Counted from the first letter of the stretch, positions 42,282-51,649 are shown. The stretch is 64,000 nucleotides of DNA from Serinicoccus marinus DSM 15273 (GCF_008386315.1 NZ_CP043808.1:2914001-2978000); one strand, 5' to 3'. The notes: generated from the sequence alone by a model not told the origin. A program made the numbers and translations.

Positions 42282-44114
42282 ATGTCTGAATTCCGGTCGG
42301 CCGCCCATGCCCGGCGCGAGGTGGCCACCCGCACCTTCTGGGTGATCGTCGACGCTTCGTGCTGGGCCTTTGCCCTGATGATTGCCATCTGGGGCAGACT
42401 TGACTTTTCCTTGACTATTTTCACAGGTTCTAGCTTGTGGATCGGAATGGGCCTCGTGGCCAGCATCCACGCGATCGTGGGCCTGCTCACCGGCCCTTAC
42501 CTGGTGCGCCACATGCGTGGCAGCTTCGACGAGATCACAGCGCTGACGCGCACTGCGCTCATCACGGCTCTGGCGCTCATGGCGATCGCCTGGCTGACGC
42601 CGGCCGTCTTCATCCCCCGGTCGAGCGCCCTGCTGGCCCCGGCACTGGCGATCGTCCTCATGCTGGCCGCGCGCGTCTTCGTGCGCACCTATCGCTCCCG
42701 GCTGATGAGCCGCAACCCGAACGGCGAGAAGGTCATCGTCTTCGGCGCTGGCCTCGCCGGTCGGCGGTTGGTGCACAACATGCTGCACGACGACCGCTCG
42801 GAGTTCACGCCTGTCGCCCTGCTCGACGACGATCGCAGCAAGCGCCGCCTGAAGATCGAGGGCGTCCGGGTGGTGGGGACCTTCGCCAAGCTGGCGACGA
42901 CTGTGGAGAAGACCAGTGCGACCTACCTCGCGGTGGCAGTCCCACGTGCGACCCCCGAGCTGCTGCGCGACGTCCAGCGGCAGGCGCGCGAGCTGAACCT
43001 CAAGGTGCAGGTGCTCCCCCCGATCGAGGACTGGCTGCGCCAGACCGACCCGCAGGCGACGGACCTCCGCGACATCAACCTGGAGGACCTCCTCGGCCGC
43101 CGCGCCGTGGAGCTCGACCAGGAGACCATCGCCGACCACCTCACCGGCAAGGTCGTGCTGGTCACCGGCGCCGGTGGGTCCATCGGGTCCGAGCTGTGCC
43201 GGCAGATCGCCAAGTTCGCCCCGGCCCGGCTCATCATGCTCGACCGTGACGAGTCCGCCCTGCACGCCGTACAGCTGTCGCTGACCGGGCGTGGGCTGCT
43301 CGAGGGCGAGGACCTCATGCTCGCCGACATCAGGGACGCGGACAATCTGCGCACGCAGTTCTCGGTCACCCGCCCCGACGTGGTCTTCCACGCAGCGGCC
43401 CTCAAGCACCTGAGCCTGCTGGAGCGCTACCCCAAGGAGGCCTGGCAGACCAACGTGCTGGGCACCCTCAACGTCCTGACCGCCGCCGCCGAGCACGGGG
43501 TAGGCACCTTCGTCAACATCTCCACCGACAAGGCTGCCAGCCCCACCTCGGTGCTCGGCACAAGCAAGCGGATGGCCGAGCGACTCACCGCCGAGTTCGC
43601 GCTGCGCGAGCCCGGGCGCTACGTCTCCGTGCGCTTCGGGAACGTCCTCGGCTCCCGCGGCTCGGTCATCCCCGCCTTTACCGAGCAGATCCGCCAGGGC
43701 GGCCCGGTGACGGTGACCCACAAGGATGTCGAGCGCTACTTCATGCTCATCCCCGAGGCCGCCCAGCTGGTGCTACAGGCCGGTGCCATCGGTTGTGACG
43801 GAGACGTGCTCGTCCTCGACATGGGTACCCCCGTCAAAATCGTCGACGTGGCACGTGACCTCATCCGCACGTCGGGCAAGGACATCGAGATCCGCTACAC
43901 CGGACTACGCCCCGGCGAGAAGCTCAGCGAGGTGATCTTCACCGAGGGCGAGCGTTTCCGGACCACCGAGCACCCGCTCATTACAGCGGTCAACGTCCCG
44001 CGGATGGAGCCGGAGCAGGTCCGGTCGCGGCACTTCGGCACCGCCGAGCGGGCTGCCGCCTGGCTCGCGGAACACATCAACGAGGACGCAACCCCTCTCA
44101 ACACGAGCCGTTGA
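42282..44114 (+). CDS. CapD/WbpM-type membrane nucleotide-sugar 4,6-dehydratase/epimerase
   Basis: 610 residues from ATG 42282 (AAAGG upstream; GTG 42252 is an alternative). Four N-terminal transmembrane helices (to about 125) are followed by a CoA-binding-like Rossmann domain (VIVFGAGLAGRRLVHNML). The catalytic SDR domain follows, with the NAD motif VTGAGGSIGSELCRQI, NISTDKAASPTSVLGTSKRMAE and a C-terminal VRFGNVLGSRGSVIP. The SDR Tyr is replaced, as in WbpM/PglF, where Met or another residue occupies that place. It makes a 4-keto-6-deoxy or epimerised UDP-sugar for the first residue of a surface glycan. Composition is still near backbone. Confidence 0.9.
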   Translation: MSEFRSAAHARREVATRTFWVIVDASCWAFALMIAIWGRLDFSLTIFTGSSLWIGMGLVASIHAIVGLLTGPYLVRHMRGSFDEITALTRTALITALALMAIAWLTPAVFIPRSSALLAPALAIVLMLAARVFVRTYRSRLMSRNPNGEKVIVFGAGLAGRRLVHNMLHDDRSEFTPVALLDDDRSKRRLKIEGVRVVGTFAKLATTVEKTSATYLAVAVPRATPELLRDVQRQARELNLKVQVLPPIEDWLRQTDPQATDLRDINLEDLLGRRAVELDQETIADHLTGKVVLVTGAGGSIGSELCRQIAKFAPARLIMLDRDESALHAVQLSLTGRGLLEGEDLMLADIRDADNLRTQFSVTRPDVVFHAAALKHLSLLERYPKEAWQTNVLGTLNVLTAAAEHGVGTFVNISTDKAASPTSVLGTSKRMAERLTAEFALREPGRYVSVRFGNVLGSRGSVIPAFTEQIRQGGPVTVTHKDVERYFMLIPEAAQLVLQAGAIGCDGDVLVLDMGTPVKIVDVARDLIRTSGKDIEIRYTGLRPGEKLSEVIFTEGERFRTTEHPLITAVNVPRMEPEQVRSRHFGTAERAAAWLAEHINEDATPLNTSR

Positions 44115-45109
44115 TACAGCTCGCGCTCACGGCAGTGGCCTTGGCCGCAGCCGCGACTCCCCTTGTCCGCCAGGCAGTTCTTCGTTTCGGCGTGATGGAC
44201 GTGCCGAACACGCGCTCCTCCCACGACACGCCTGTGGCTCGCGGAGGCGGCATCGCCGTCGTAGCAGCGGTCGTCGGAGCGGCGCTCTGCGCATTCCTCA
44301 CCTCCTGGCCGGCACCGTGGTGGCCGGCCCTGGCCGCGGCCATCGTCCTCGCCGGCGTCGGCCTCTGGGACGACGTCGCCGGATTGGGCAGCCTTCCACG
44401 ACTCGCCCTCCAGATCAGCGTCGGCGCGGCTCTCGGAATCGCGTTGTCTGCTACAGAAGGGACTCAGCTGCTCTTGTGGGCCACACTGTCGGTCATCCTC
44501 GTCCCGCTCAGCGTGAACGTCATCAACTTCATGGACGGGGTCAACGGCATTACCGCTGTGACGATGCTCGTCTGGGGCGCAAGCATGTGGTGGGCTGCCG
44601 ACCGGTACAACGAGCCGACCGTGGCCGCCCTTGGCGTGATAACTGCTGGCGCCTCGATGGGGTTCTTGCCCTACAACGCGCCACGCGCCACACTCTTCCT
44701 TGGCGACGTGGGGAGTTACGGACTCGGGACACTAGTGGGCGCCACCACCCTTCTCGCCTTGTCTCGTGGTCTGACACCCGCCCTCGTGCTCGCACCACTC
44801 GTACCCTATTTCAGCGATGTTCTAATCACGCTTCTTCGCAGGCGTATACGAGGGACAGCCTTGCTATCGGCCCACCGTGAGCATGCCTACCAGCTACTTG
44901 TCCGTCCCGGAGGGTGGCCACACTTCGCAGTGGCCTTGCTTTGGGGCGCCCTGAGTGTAGTATGCACCTTGGCAGCCATGTCAGAGAAAACCTACTTGAG
45001 TATATGCATCTTCACCCTGATCGCCATGACGACCTGGTTAATTAGTGTCCGACTATCTCGACGCCTCTTAAACACCCAGACTCAGATGCCAACCGTGATC
45101 GATGGCTGA
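44111..45109 (+). CDS. Undecaprenyl-phosphate sugar-1-phosphate transferase (WecA/MraY-like)
   Basis: 332 residues with about ten helices. Motifs are VPNTRSSHDTPVARGGGIAVV, LWDDVAGLGSLPRL, VNVINFMDGVNGI with the catalytic acidic residue, LFLGDVGSYGLG, and SAHREHAYQLLV with the HXH-like loop. It loads the first sugar-1-phosphate on the lipid carrier. TTG 44111 overlaps the upstream stop (TTGA), so expression is coupled to the dehydratase that likely makes its substrate. GC drops within this gene compared with the backbone. Confidence 0.9.
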   Translation: MIQLALTAVALAAAATPLVRQAVLRFGVMDVPNTRSSHDTPVARGGGIAVVAAVVGAALCAFLTSWPAPWWPALAAAIVLAGVGLWDDVAGLGSLPRLALQISVGAALGIALSATEGTQLLLWATLSVILVPLSVNVINFMDGVNGITAVTMLVWGASMWWAADRYNEPTVAALGVITAGASMGFLPYNAPRATLFLGDVGSYGLGTLVGATTLLALSRGLTPALVLAPLVPYFSDVLITLLRRRIRGTALLSAHREHAYQLLVRPGGWPHFAVALLWGALSVVCTLAAMSEKTYLSICIFTLIAMTTWLISVRLSRRLLNTQTQMPTVIDG

Positions 45110-45126
45110 GGCAATGTTTAAACTGC

Positions 45127-45148
45127 AGCGAAGCATACGTGCTTCGCT
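45127..45148 (+). terminator. Hairpin after the WecA-like gene
   Basis: AGCGAAGCA, loop TACG, TGCTTCGCT: a perfect 9-bp stem 17 bp after the stop. There is no T run, so it may attenuate or process the transcript rather than end it. Confidence 0.5.
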
Positions 45149-45227
45149 CTGGAAAACACCACAATTGCGAGGCCGCGCCACCACTCAGAAGCGCAATGCT
45201 AGAAATCGCTACTAAAGGAGACGCCTC

Positions 45228-47303
45228 ATGAGAGTCGGTATACTTGGCTCCAGCGGATTCATCGGGCGGTCGACGTGCGCCGCCCTTCGACAACGTGGCC
45301 ACAACGTCGTGGAACTTCCCAGTATCCGCATCCCGCGCATTTCCGAAGAGCACTTGAAGCGCGACGTCGAGGCGATGGACCGAACTTCTCTGATCCAAGC
45401 CATGAACGGTTGCGACGCAGTCGTCAACTGCGCGGGCGACCCGGATGCTTCTAGCAGAGACATTCAAACCTTGCTCGCCGCAAATGCAGCTTTACCACTC
45501 TTTTCGGGTATAGCGGCGAAAGCAGCCGGATGCAATCGCTTCATTCACATCAGCAGCGCGGTGGTGCAGGGCAGAACGCGGCAACTAAACACCGAGCCGG
45601 CAGCTCTCCCCGGCGTCAGCCCTTACGCACATTCCAAGATATTGGGGGAGCAACTGCTTGGGTCCCTCCCAGAGGGGTTCGCCGTGATCTACCGACCTCC
45701 AAGTGTCCATGCGGCCGATAGACGTATCACACGCGCACTCAGCGTCATTTCCCGCAAGGGCCTAGGCGTAGTGGCTGGCGCCGGTGAAATGGCTAGCCCT
45801 CAAGCCCATATTGCAAACGTCGCCGATGCCATCGTATTCTTAGTAGAATCGGAAGTAAGCCCGCCCCCAATCGTGACGCATCCTTGGGAGGGGCAGACAA
45901 CTGGAAGTATTCTTCGCGCCCTAGGCAACAAAGAACCTCATCACGTCCCCGTGACGCTGGCGCGCGTAGGCATATCAGTCGCGTACGGGGCATGCAGGCT
46001 TCTTCCGACCCAGAAAGCTAACGTCCGCCGAGCAGAGATGATGCTGTTCGGCCAAGAGCAGGCGACAAGTTGGCTCACTGCTAATGGATGGCGCGGCGCA
46101 GCTGGCGCTGACGCATGGGAGGAGATCAGCACGAGAACCGCCGGGCCAGAGAAGGTCGTGGTAGTCGCTTCTGTTGCGTCGATGATCGAGAACTTCAACT
46201 TGCCTAACCTGCATCAACTGAAGTCGCTAGGTCTTGAGGTACACGTGGCGGCCAATTTCCAGTCCGGGAATACTGTTGACGACACCCGGCTTAAGGATCT
46301 TAAGAATGAGTTGGAGTCATGGGGCTTCGTCTGGCATCAGATCGACTTCTCTCGTAGAGCCACTGCGGCCAACTCGCACTTGCGGTCATTTGGTCAACTC
46401 CTGGGCCTGGTCAGCAGGTTGAATCCTCTATTTGTCCATGCTCATTCTCCCATTGGCGCTGCTATCGGCAGACTAGTTTGCGCCGTACATCGCATACCTG
46501 TCATTTATACCGCCCACGGATTTCACTTCATGAAAAAGGGCCCTAGTTCTGCTTGGATTAGCTACTTTCCTCTCGAATACGCCCTATCGCTTTTCACCGA
46601 CACCGCTATTTGCATAAACTCAGAGGATGCGGCAAGGGCTAAGCAAATGGGGTACTCGCGTGTGGTGTTGTCGCCTGGAGTCGGGGTGAAGCTTGACGAC
46701 TTCAAGATAGATCCCGGTTCACGGATAAGTGCGAGACTGCAACTGGGAATCAAACCGCATGAGACCGTGGTGCTGTCCGTTGGTGAGCTCAACAAGAACA
46801 AGAATCACCTGACTGCTGTACGAGCTATCGCTAGCCTTCGCAATCCCAATATCCGTTATATGATCTGCGGGCAAGGGGAATTGTACAGTGAATTAATGGA
46901 TGCCGCCGAGCGCCTCGGGCTTTGTGGTCAGTTGGAACTGACGGGCTACCAGAGAAACATCCGGAGATACTTAGAGGCGGCCGACATTTTCCTCTTCCCT
47001 TCACTTCGAGAAGGCCTCCCAGTAGCCCTGATCGAGGCCATGTCTGCTGGCCTGCCCTGTGCCGCCTCAGACATCCGCGGCGTTCGTGATCTGCTCGGCG
47101 AGACTGCGGGACTACTCTTCCCTGCAAAAGACTCCGCGTCCATAGCGGGTGCGGTGCAGTGCTTGGTCGAGAATGATGAACTCCGACTCAGCCTAGGGAG
47201 GGAGGCGCAGCGAAGGTCACGCCGATATAGTGTTGATGCCGCCATGTCAGTGATTCGACCAGTATATCGGCGGCTGTACGCCTCTCAAAGTCCCAGATCG
47301 TGA
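45228..47303 (+). CDS. Fusion of an NAD-dependent sugar epimerase/dehydratase-like domain and a GT4 glycosyltransferase
   Basis: 691 residues in one unbroken frame. Residues 1-300 are an SDR (RVGILGSSGFIGRSTCAALRQRGHNV, HISSAVVQG, SPYAHSKILGEQLL with the YxxxK-like AHSK, Tyr just before). Residues 310-691 are a GT4 (VVVVASVASMIENFNLPNLHQLKSLGLEVHVAANF, VYTAHGFHF-like IYTAHGFHFMKKG, SVGELNKNKNHLTAVRAIA, FLFPSLREGLPVALIEAMSAGLPCAA with the EX7E). The EpsD/CapM-like GT half acts early in capsule assembly. Fusing it to an epimerase would couple donor making and transfer. AT-rich codons mark it as foreign. AGGAG precedes the ATG. Confidence 0.88.
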   Translation: MRVGILGSSGFIGRSTCAALRQRGHNVVELPSIRIPRISEEHLKRDVEAMDRTSLIQAMNGCDAVVNCAGDPDASSRDIQTLLAANAALPLFSGIAAKAAGCNRFIHISSAVVQGRTRQLNTEPAALPGVSPYAHSKILGEQLLGSLPEGFAVIYRPPSVHAADRRITRALSVISRKGLGVVAGAGEMASPQAHIANVADAIVFLVESEVSPPPIVTHPWEGQTTGSILRALGNKEPHHVPVTLARVGISVAYGACRLLPTQKANVRRAEMMLFGQEQATSWLTANGWRGAAGADAWEEISTRTAGPEKVVVVASVASMIENFNLPNLHQLKSLGLEVHVAANFQSGNTVDDTRLKDLKNELESWGFVWHQIDFSRRATAANSHLRSFGQLLGLVSRLNPLFVHAHSPIGAAIGRLVCAVHRIPVIYTAHGFHFMKKGPSSAWISYFPLEYALSLFTDTAICINSEDAARAKQMGYSRVVLSPGVGVKLDDFKIDPGSRISARLQLGIKPHETVVLSVGELNKNKNHLTAVRAIASLRNPNIRYMICGQGELYSELMDAAERLGLCGQLELTGYQRNIRRYLEAADIFLFPSLREGLPVALIEAMSAGLPCAASDIRGVRDLLGETAGLLFPAKDSASIAGAVQCLVENDELRLSLGREAQRRSRRYSVDAAMSVIRPVYRRLYASQSPRS

Positions 47304-47519
47304 GCAGTCTGCTGCGGTCCTGTGGTCCACCTATCCCTAGCATTATCTAGGCGAACTCTTCAATATTCGGTGTACTGTATTCATGATACCTGCGCATGCG
47401 ACGGGAGTATTGTTTGACCGGCGAGTGATCGATTCCACTAGGGCTTGGGCTCCAAGCCGCCCGCGGCAGCTGCGTACCCGTGACATATATGTAAACGTGA
47501 CTTTTTGTCTTTGGGGGTG
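47304..47519. other. Gap between the island and ISL3 debris
   Basis: About 215 bases of mixed composition without a convincing gene. The minus frame that ends here is the read-through tail of the ISL3 fragment. Confidence 0.4.
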
Positions 47520-47700
47520 GGGGCCATAGGTTCAGGCCGCCGCTGATGAGAAGCATGCGCAGGCGGTAGTCGTTGAAGGTGGTCACGCCTAGGGCGATCC
47601 GTCGGTGGAGTTCGATCAGACCGTTGATGGCCTCTGTGCCGCCGTTGTTGGCGCCGGTGTCGAAGTAAGCCGGCTCTTCGTATTTGAGCGGGGCGCCCGG
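47520..47700 (-). pseudogene. ISL3-family transposase, C-terminal fragment
   Basis: The minus strand encodes AYFDTGANNGGTEAINGLIELHRRIA and FNDYRLRMLLISGGL, the conserved C-terminal block of ISL3 transposases including its last catalytic Glu region. The rest of the catalytic domain is missing and the tail runs into unrelated sequence. It lies on the opposite strand from the N-terminal fragment next to it, so the element has been rearranged. Confidence 0.8.
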
Positions 47701-47707
47701 TAGGTGA

Positions 47708-47961
47708 TCGGGCTCGTGGCCCCGACATGCTGTTGGTCTCTCACCACCGACAGCGACGAGGCCACGAGCATGGACGACGGTACGGCAGTACTTCTGGGTC
47801 TGGAGGACGCGTTCACCGTCCTGCTGATCGGGCGGATCAACCCGGGGCGGGTGAAGGCGCTCATCGAGGTCAGGGCGAACGAGGGTGCCTGCCCGGGGTG
47901 CGGGGTCCTGACGAGGAGGGTCAAGGACCGTCCGATCATCGCGGTGAAGGACCTGACCTGA
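47708..47961 (+). pseudogene. ISL3-family transposase, N-terminal zinc-finger fragment with upstream hairpin
   Basis: GCTCGTGGCC (47708-47717) and GGCCACGAGC (47759-47768) form a perfect 10-bp inverted repeat just before the start. The plus strand from 47770 encodes MDDGTAVLLGLEDAFTVLLIG, then ALIEVRANEGACPGCGVLTRRVKDRPIIAVKDL, the ISL3 zinc-finger region, ending in a stop at 47961 created by the junction. Confidence 0.75.
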
Positions 47962-48099
47962 CTTCGGCCACATCGTGAGGCTTGGGGGGCGGGTGGGTCA
48001 CTGACCTGCTGGTTCGGCCTCCGGTGGAGCGGAAGTTGTGCACTAACCGGGTCACTAGAGTGGCTGGGTGGCTCACGTCCGGACGGTGAAGACTGCCTC

Positions 48100-48344
48100 G
48101 GGCCTGAGTTGTGACGTTTTGGTTACACTGTGTCGCCCCGGGTCTGGTGGAGGCTCTGAATCCTGGGAAGGATGATGAGCACCATGGCAGCACCGAGGAA
48201 GTACAGCGTCGAGTTGCAGCAGCGGGCGACGAGGATGGCGATAGAGGCCCGGAAGGACCCTGAGAGTGCGCGTGGGGCGATCAAGCGTGTCGCCGACCAG
48301 CTGGGGGTGCACCCCGAGGCGTTGCGTAACTGGGTCAGGCAGGC
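48100..48344 (+). mobile_element. Left part of an IS3-family element (call it ISy) with orfA N-terminus
   Basis: GGCCTGAGTTGTGACG near 48098 resembles the terminal repeat also found near 60504 (GGCCTGAGTTTGATC). OrfA starts at ATG 48172 or 48184 and encodes MAAPRKYSVELQQRATRMA and GAIKRVADQLGVHPEALRNWVRQA, a helix-turn-helix. It is cut at 48344 by another IS3 element. The missing rest of orfA is found inverted at 61027-60868. Confidence 0.8.
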
Positions 48345-48376
48345 TGTGGTTCCCCCCAGATCGTGGAGGCTTGCGG

Positions 48377-49318
48377 CTACGCGGCGTCCGGGATGGGCGT
48401 CGCGGTGGTCTGCTCGTAGTTGACCGGTGACATCATGCCAGCGGCGCTGTGCCGGCGTTGGTGGTTGTAGAAGTCGTAAGCCCAGTCGATGACCACGGCG
48501 CGGGCCTGAGTACGGGTGTCGAACTCGTGCCGGCACAGCACCTCCCACTCCAGGGAGGAGAACAGCGCCTCGGCAGCTGCATTGTCGAAGCACGAGCCGA
48601 CCCGACCCATCGACTGGCGGATCCCTAGCTGGGCGCACAACCGGCTGAACGAGCCCGCCGTGTAGGTCGAGCCCCTGTCGCTGTGGAAGATGACCCGCTC
48701 GGACTCGTCCTCGCGCCAGATCGCCTCCTTGCCGCCGCGGGCGGTCACGGCCATCCGGATCGCCGCGCACGCCAGCTCGGCGTCCGGGTGGTTGCTGGTC
48801 GCCGCGCCGAGCAGGCGGCGGGAGTACAGGTCGATGACGGTGGCCAGGTACAACTTGCCCTCAGCCGTGGGGATCTCGGTGATGTCACCGACCCACTTGC
48901 GGTTCGGGGCCGGCGCGGTGAAGTCCCGGCGCACCAGGTCGGGGAACTTCGGCGCGCTCTTGTCCTGCCTGGTCAGACCGCTGCGCCGCTTGATGACACG
49001 GGCCACCAAGCCCTGACGGCGCATCGAGTCAGCGACCGTCTTCTCACTGATCTGCCATCCCGCCTCGCGCAGGTCCTCGTGCAGGCGAGGTGAGCCGTGC
49101 AGCCCCTTGGCCTTCTTGAACGCGACCCGCACCGCGCGGTCGACGCTGTCGCGGCGCCGGTCGGTGTCGGTGAACAACCCGCTCGCAGCGCCCGGTCCCT
49201 CGGCCCGCTTGAGCCACTTGTAGAACCACGCCAGCGAGACCCCGAGCAAAACGCAGACCAGCGTGTGTGGCACGGCATAGTTGGTCCTCTGGTCGGCGAT
49301 GAAGCGTGCCACGCTCAC
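48377..49318 (-). CDS. ISx copy 1 transposase OrfB (DDE integrase)
   Basis: 313 residues. HTH_21-like N-terminal region (CVLLGVSLAWFYKWLKRAEG), then the rve core with the first Asp in KWVGDITEIPT, the second in IFHSDRGSTYT and the Glu in NAAAEALFSSLEWE; the C-terminus is SAAGMMSPVNYEQ. The catalytic triad is complete, so this copy can act in trans. GTG 49318 overlaps the orfA stop in the sister copy. Confidence 0.92.
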   Translation of the reverse strand: MSVARFIADQRTNYAVPHTLVCVLLGVSLAWFYKWLKRAEGPGAASGLFTDTDRRRDSVDRAVRVAFKKAKGLHGSPRLHEDLREAGWQISEKTVADSMRRQGLVARVIKRRSGLTRQDKSAPKFPDLVRRDFTAPAPNRKWVGDITEIPTAEGKLYLATVIDLYSRRLLGAATSNHPDAELACAAIRMAVTARGGKEAIWREDESERVIFHSDRGSTYTAGSFSRLCAQLGIRQSMGRVGSCFDNAAAEALFSSLEWEVLCRHEFDTRTQARAVVIDWAYDFYNHQRRHSAAGMMSPVNYEQTTATPIPDAA

Positions 49319-49331
49319 TTCGTCGCCTCCT

Positions 49332-49604
49332 TCACCCACCGGCCACGGATCGCTTGAGGACATCACGCTCCATCCGCAGCTCGGCGACCTCGGCGCGAAG
49401 CCGCTTCAGCTCCTCGACGTCGTCCTTGGACAGCTCGCCGTGACCCTCGCGCGCAGCGCGAGCACGTTGGACCCAGTTGCCCAGCGTGCCCTCGTTCACG
49501 CCAAGATCGCGAGCGACCTGCGCGATCGGTTTGTTCGTCTCCTCGACGATCCGGACCGCTCCCTCACGGAACTCCCGGTCGTACTTCTTGCGCTTCTCTG
49601 GCAT
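49332..49604 (-). CDS. ISx copy 1 transposase OrfA, 3' end altered
   Basis: About 90 residues: [20 protein letters not shown] with the helix-turn-helix [22 protein letters not shown] and a leucine zipper ([18 protein letters not shown]). Compared with copy 2, one G is missing in the run near 49336-49343, so it ends early as RSVAGG instead of [12 protein letters not shown] and no longer overlaps orfB. Confidence 0.85.
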   Translation of the reverse strand: MPEKRKKYDREFREGAVRIVEETNKPIAQVARDLGVNEGTLGNWVQRARAAREGHGELSKDDVEELKRLRAEVAELRMERDVLKRSVAGG

Positions 49605-49649
49605 CTCGATCCTCATTGTGGATGCCTCTACGCTCCGGGGGGAACCTCA

Positions 49650-50097
49650 GACAGGCGCGAACGCCCGGGTGGTGCGCACGACCAAGGCCCGCCCCGTGGA
49701 CCTGCTCGCGGCGGACACCGAGGCGATGCTGCCGTTGCCGCCGGCGTTGCTGCACCTGGGGTGGCGCAACCACGTGCGCCTGGGCCGGGACTACTACGTG
49801 CGCGTCGACACCAATGACTACTCCGTGCACCCGCGCGCGATCGGCGCCCGGGTCGACGTGGCCGCCGACCTCGACGTCGTCCGCGTCCGGCATGGTGGCC
49901 AGCTGGTGGCCGAGCACCCGCGCCGCTGGGCCCGGAGCATGACCGTCACCGACCCCGCCCACGTCACCGCCGCCGCGGCGTTGCGGCACGCCTACCAGCA
50001 CCCCAGGACTCGTCCCGAGGCCGAGGAGTTGGTCCGGGACCTGGCCGACTACGACAAGGCGTTCGGGATCGACGCCGGCGAGCTGGAGTCGCGATGA
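49650..50097 (+). pseudogene. IS21-family IstA transposase, C-terminal fragment
   Basis: The frame encodes TGANARVVRTTKARPVDLLAA, then GWRNHVRLGRDYYVRVDTNDYSVHPRAIG and RHAYQHPRTRPEAEELVRDL, the C-terminal domain of IstA. The catalytic domain is missing: the fragment begins directly at the end of ISx. It overlaps the IstB start by ATGA, as in intact IS21 elements. Confidence 0.85.
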
Positions 50098-50462
50098 GCC
50101 GCAAGCCGAACTCCGCCGGGACCGAGTCGCTCAAGCAGATCACCCACCTGGCCGCCGCGCTGAAAGCGCCCCGGATCACCGAGGCCGCCGCCCGCCTGGC
50201 CGACCACGCCCGGGACACCGGGTGGACCCACGAGGACTACCTGGCCGCAGTCCTGGAACGCGAGGTCGCCGCCCGCAACGCCTCCGGTGCCCGGCTACGG
50301 ATCCGCGCGGCCGGGTTCGGCGCGGTCAAGACCCTGGACGACTTCGACTTCGACCACCAACCCGGCGCCCGCACCCCCGTCCAGGCGTTGGCGTCCGGGG
50401 CCTACCTGGCCGAGCACCGCAACGTCGTCCTCCTCGGCCCACCGGGCACCGGCAAGACCACT
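50094..50462 (+). pseudogene. IS21-family IstB ATPase, N-terminal fragment
   Basis: From ATG 50094 the product reads through ITEAAARLADHARDTGWTHEDYL to the Walker A motif VVLLGPPGTGKTT, then switches to unrelated sequence. The missing middle (Walker B) is deleted and the C-terminal part lies at about 52036-52320. Confidence 0.85.
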
Positions 50463-50735
50463 GTGAGACTCAACGTCAAGCGCTCAAGCCATGAGCGTCG
50501 CGGGCGGTCCGGGTGTTAGCCGCGGGCCGTCTGCCAGAGTCGGTGCCGGTGATCATGACTGACCCGAAAGACTCATTGGCCGACCCCTTCGTGGGTCGCG
50601 CCTTCGCCTTGGATTTGTCGTCGTGGTCGCCGGCACCGGCCTGGCCCACCGACCGCTGGCCTGATCAGAAGCCTGGCCGACAGATGTCGTGCCTCATCAC
50701 AGTCCTGCCGCGCGGGGGGTCTTGCCCCATGGTGG
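50463..50735. other. Unassigned remnant between IstB and an IS3 element
   Basis: About 270 bases that match neither IS21 nor the adjacent IS3 element. A plus frame from 50513 is open but has no recognisable motif, and the 3' end of the IS3 orfB reads through here on the minus strand. Probably the edge of another, lost element. Confidence 0.4.
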
Positions 50736-51649
50736 TGGACACGGGGGTGGTGGTTACGCGGGGATGGCCAGGTAGCGGTGAGGGTGGTCTCGTAGGTGAA
50801 AGGGGCCTGGTAGTTGGAGGCGGAGTGGCGCCGGCGGGTGTTGTACCGGTTGGCCCACCAGAAGATGCGACGCCGGCAGGTCTCGGCGTTGGGGAAGGCG
50901 TGCCCACCGGCGAGGAGCTCGCGTTTGCAGGTGGCGTTGAAAGACTCGGCCAGGGCGTTGTCCGCGCTCGATCCGACAGCCCCGCGGGACAGCCTCAGAC
51001 CGTGCCGACCGGCGGAGGCGGCGAAGTCCTTTGAGACGTACTGGGCGCCGTGGTCGCTGTGAAAAATGGCCCCGGCCAGGGATCCGCGGGCAGCGGCGGC
51101 CATGTCGAGGGCGTCGGTGAGAAGGCTGGTGCGCATGTGATTGGCGATCGCCCACCCGACCAGCGCTCTTGAACAGCAGTCGATGACGGTGGCCAGGTAG
51201 AGGAACCCGCCGGTGGCGATCGGCAGGTAGGTGATGTCGCCGACGTACTTGGTGTTCGGCGCATCGGCGGTGAAGTCCCTGTTCAACAAGTCGGGGACGT
51301 CCCGGTCCGCGGGGTCCGGGATCGTGGTCCGCACCCGCCGGCGCAGCCGCAGCCCAGGCAGGTGCTGCTTACGCATCACCCGTGCCACGCGCTTGTGGTT
51401 CACCCGCTCCCGTGGATCGGCGCCGTCGTTGAGCTCGGCGGTCACCCGTGGTGCCCCGTAGGCCGGGTCATCCTTCTGCACGGCCCGGATCCGCTCGGCC
51501 AGGGCCTGGTCGGCGGCGGCCCGCTGCTCCCTGGCCAGCGCCGCTTCGGCCCAGGCGTAGAACGAGGACCTGTTGACCTCCAGGACCTGGCACAGCCGCT
51601 TCACCTCGTAGGTGTCCCGGTGGTCGACGACGAACTGAAAGCGGCTCAC
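50573..51649 (-). CDS. IS3-type transposase OrfB
   Basis: 358 residues. HTH_21 region (CQVLEVNRSSFYAWAEA), rve core with Asp in KYVGDITYLPI, Asp in IFHSDHGAQYVS and Glu in NALAESFNATCKRE. All three catalytic residues are intact. The natural end should be near the left terminal repeat at 50736; because no stop occurs inside the element, the last 50 or so residues are translated from flanking DNA. Confidence 0.88.
   Translation of the reverse strand: MSRFQFVVDHRDTYEVKRLCQVLEVNRSSFYAWAEAALAREQRAAADQALAERIRAVQKDDPAYGAPRVTAELNDGADPRERVNHKRVARVMRKQHLPGLRLRRRVRTTIPDPADRDVPDLLNRDFTADAPNTKYVGDITYLPIATGGFLYLATVIDCCSRALVGWAIANHMRTSLLTDALDMAAAARGSLAGAIFHSDHGAQYVSKDFAASAGRHGLRLSRGAVGSSADNALAESFNATCKRELLAGGHAFPNAETCRRRIFWWANRYNTRRRHSASNYQAPFTYETTLTATWPSPRNHHPRVHHHGARPPARQDCDEARHLSARLLIRPAVGGPGRCRRPRRQIQGEGATHEGVGQ

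Larger units (their letters stand above)
48345..49649 (-). mobile_element. IS3-family insertion sequence, copy 1 (call it ISx), complete
   Basis: 1305 bp with terminal repeats TGTGGTTCCCCCCAGA and TGAGGTTCCCCCCGGA. It contains orfA (minus, from 49604) and orfB (minus, 49318-48377), which overlap by GTGA in the intact form. Immediate flanks are GGC on the left and GAC on the right, so there is no target duplication in the present arrangement. A second, near-identical copy in the opposite orientation lies at 61031-63753. Confidence 0.9.
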
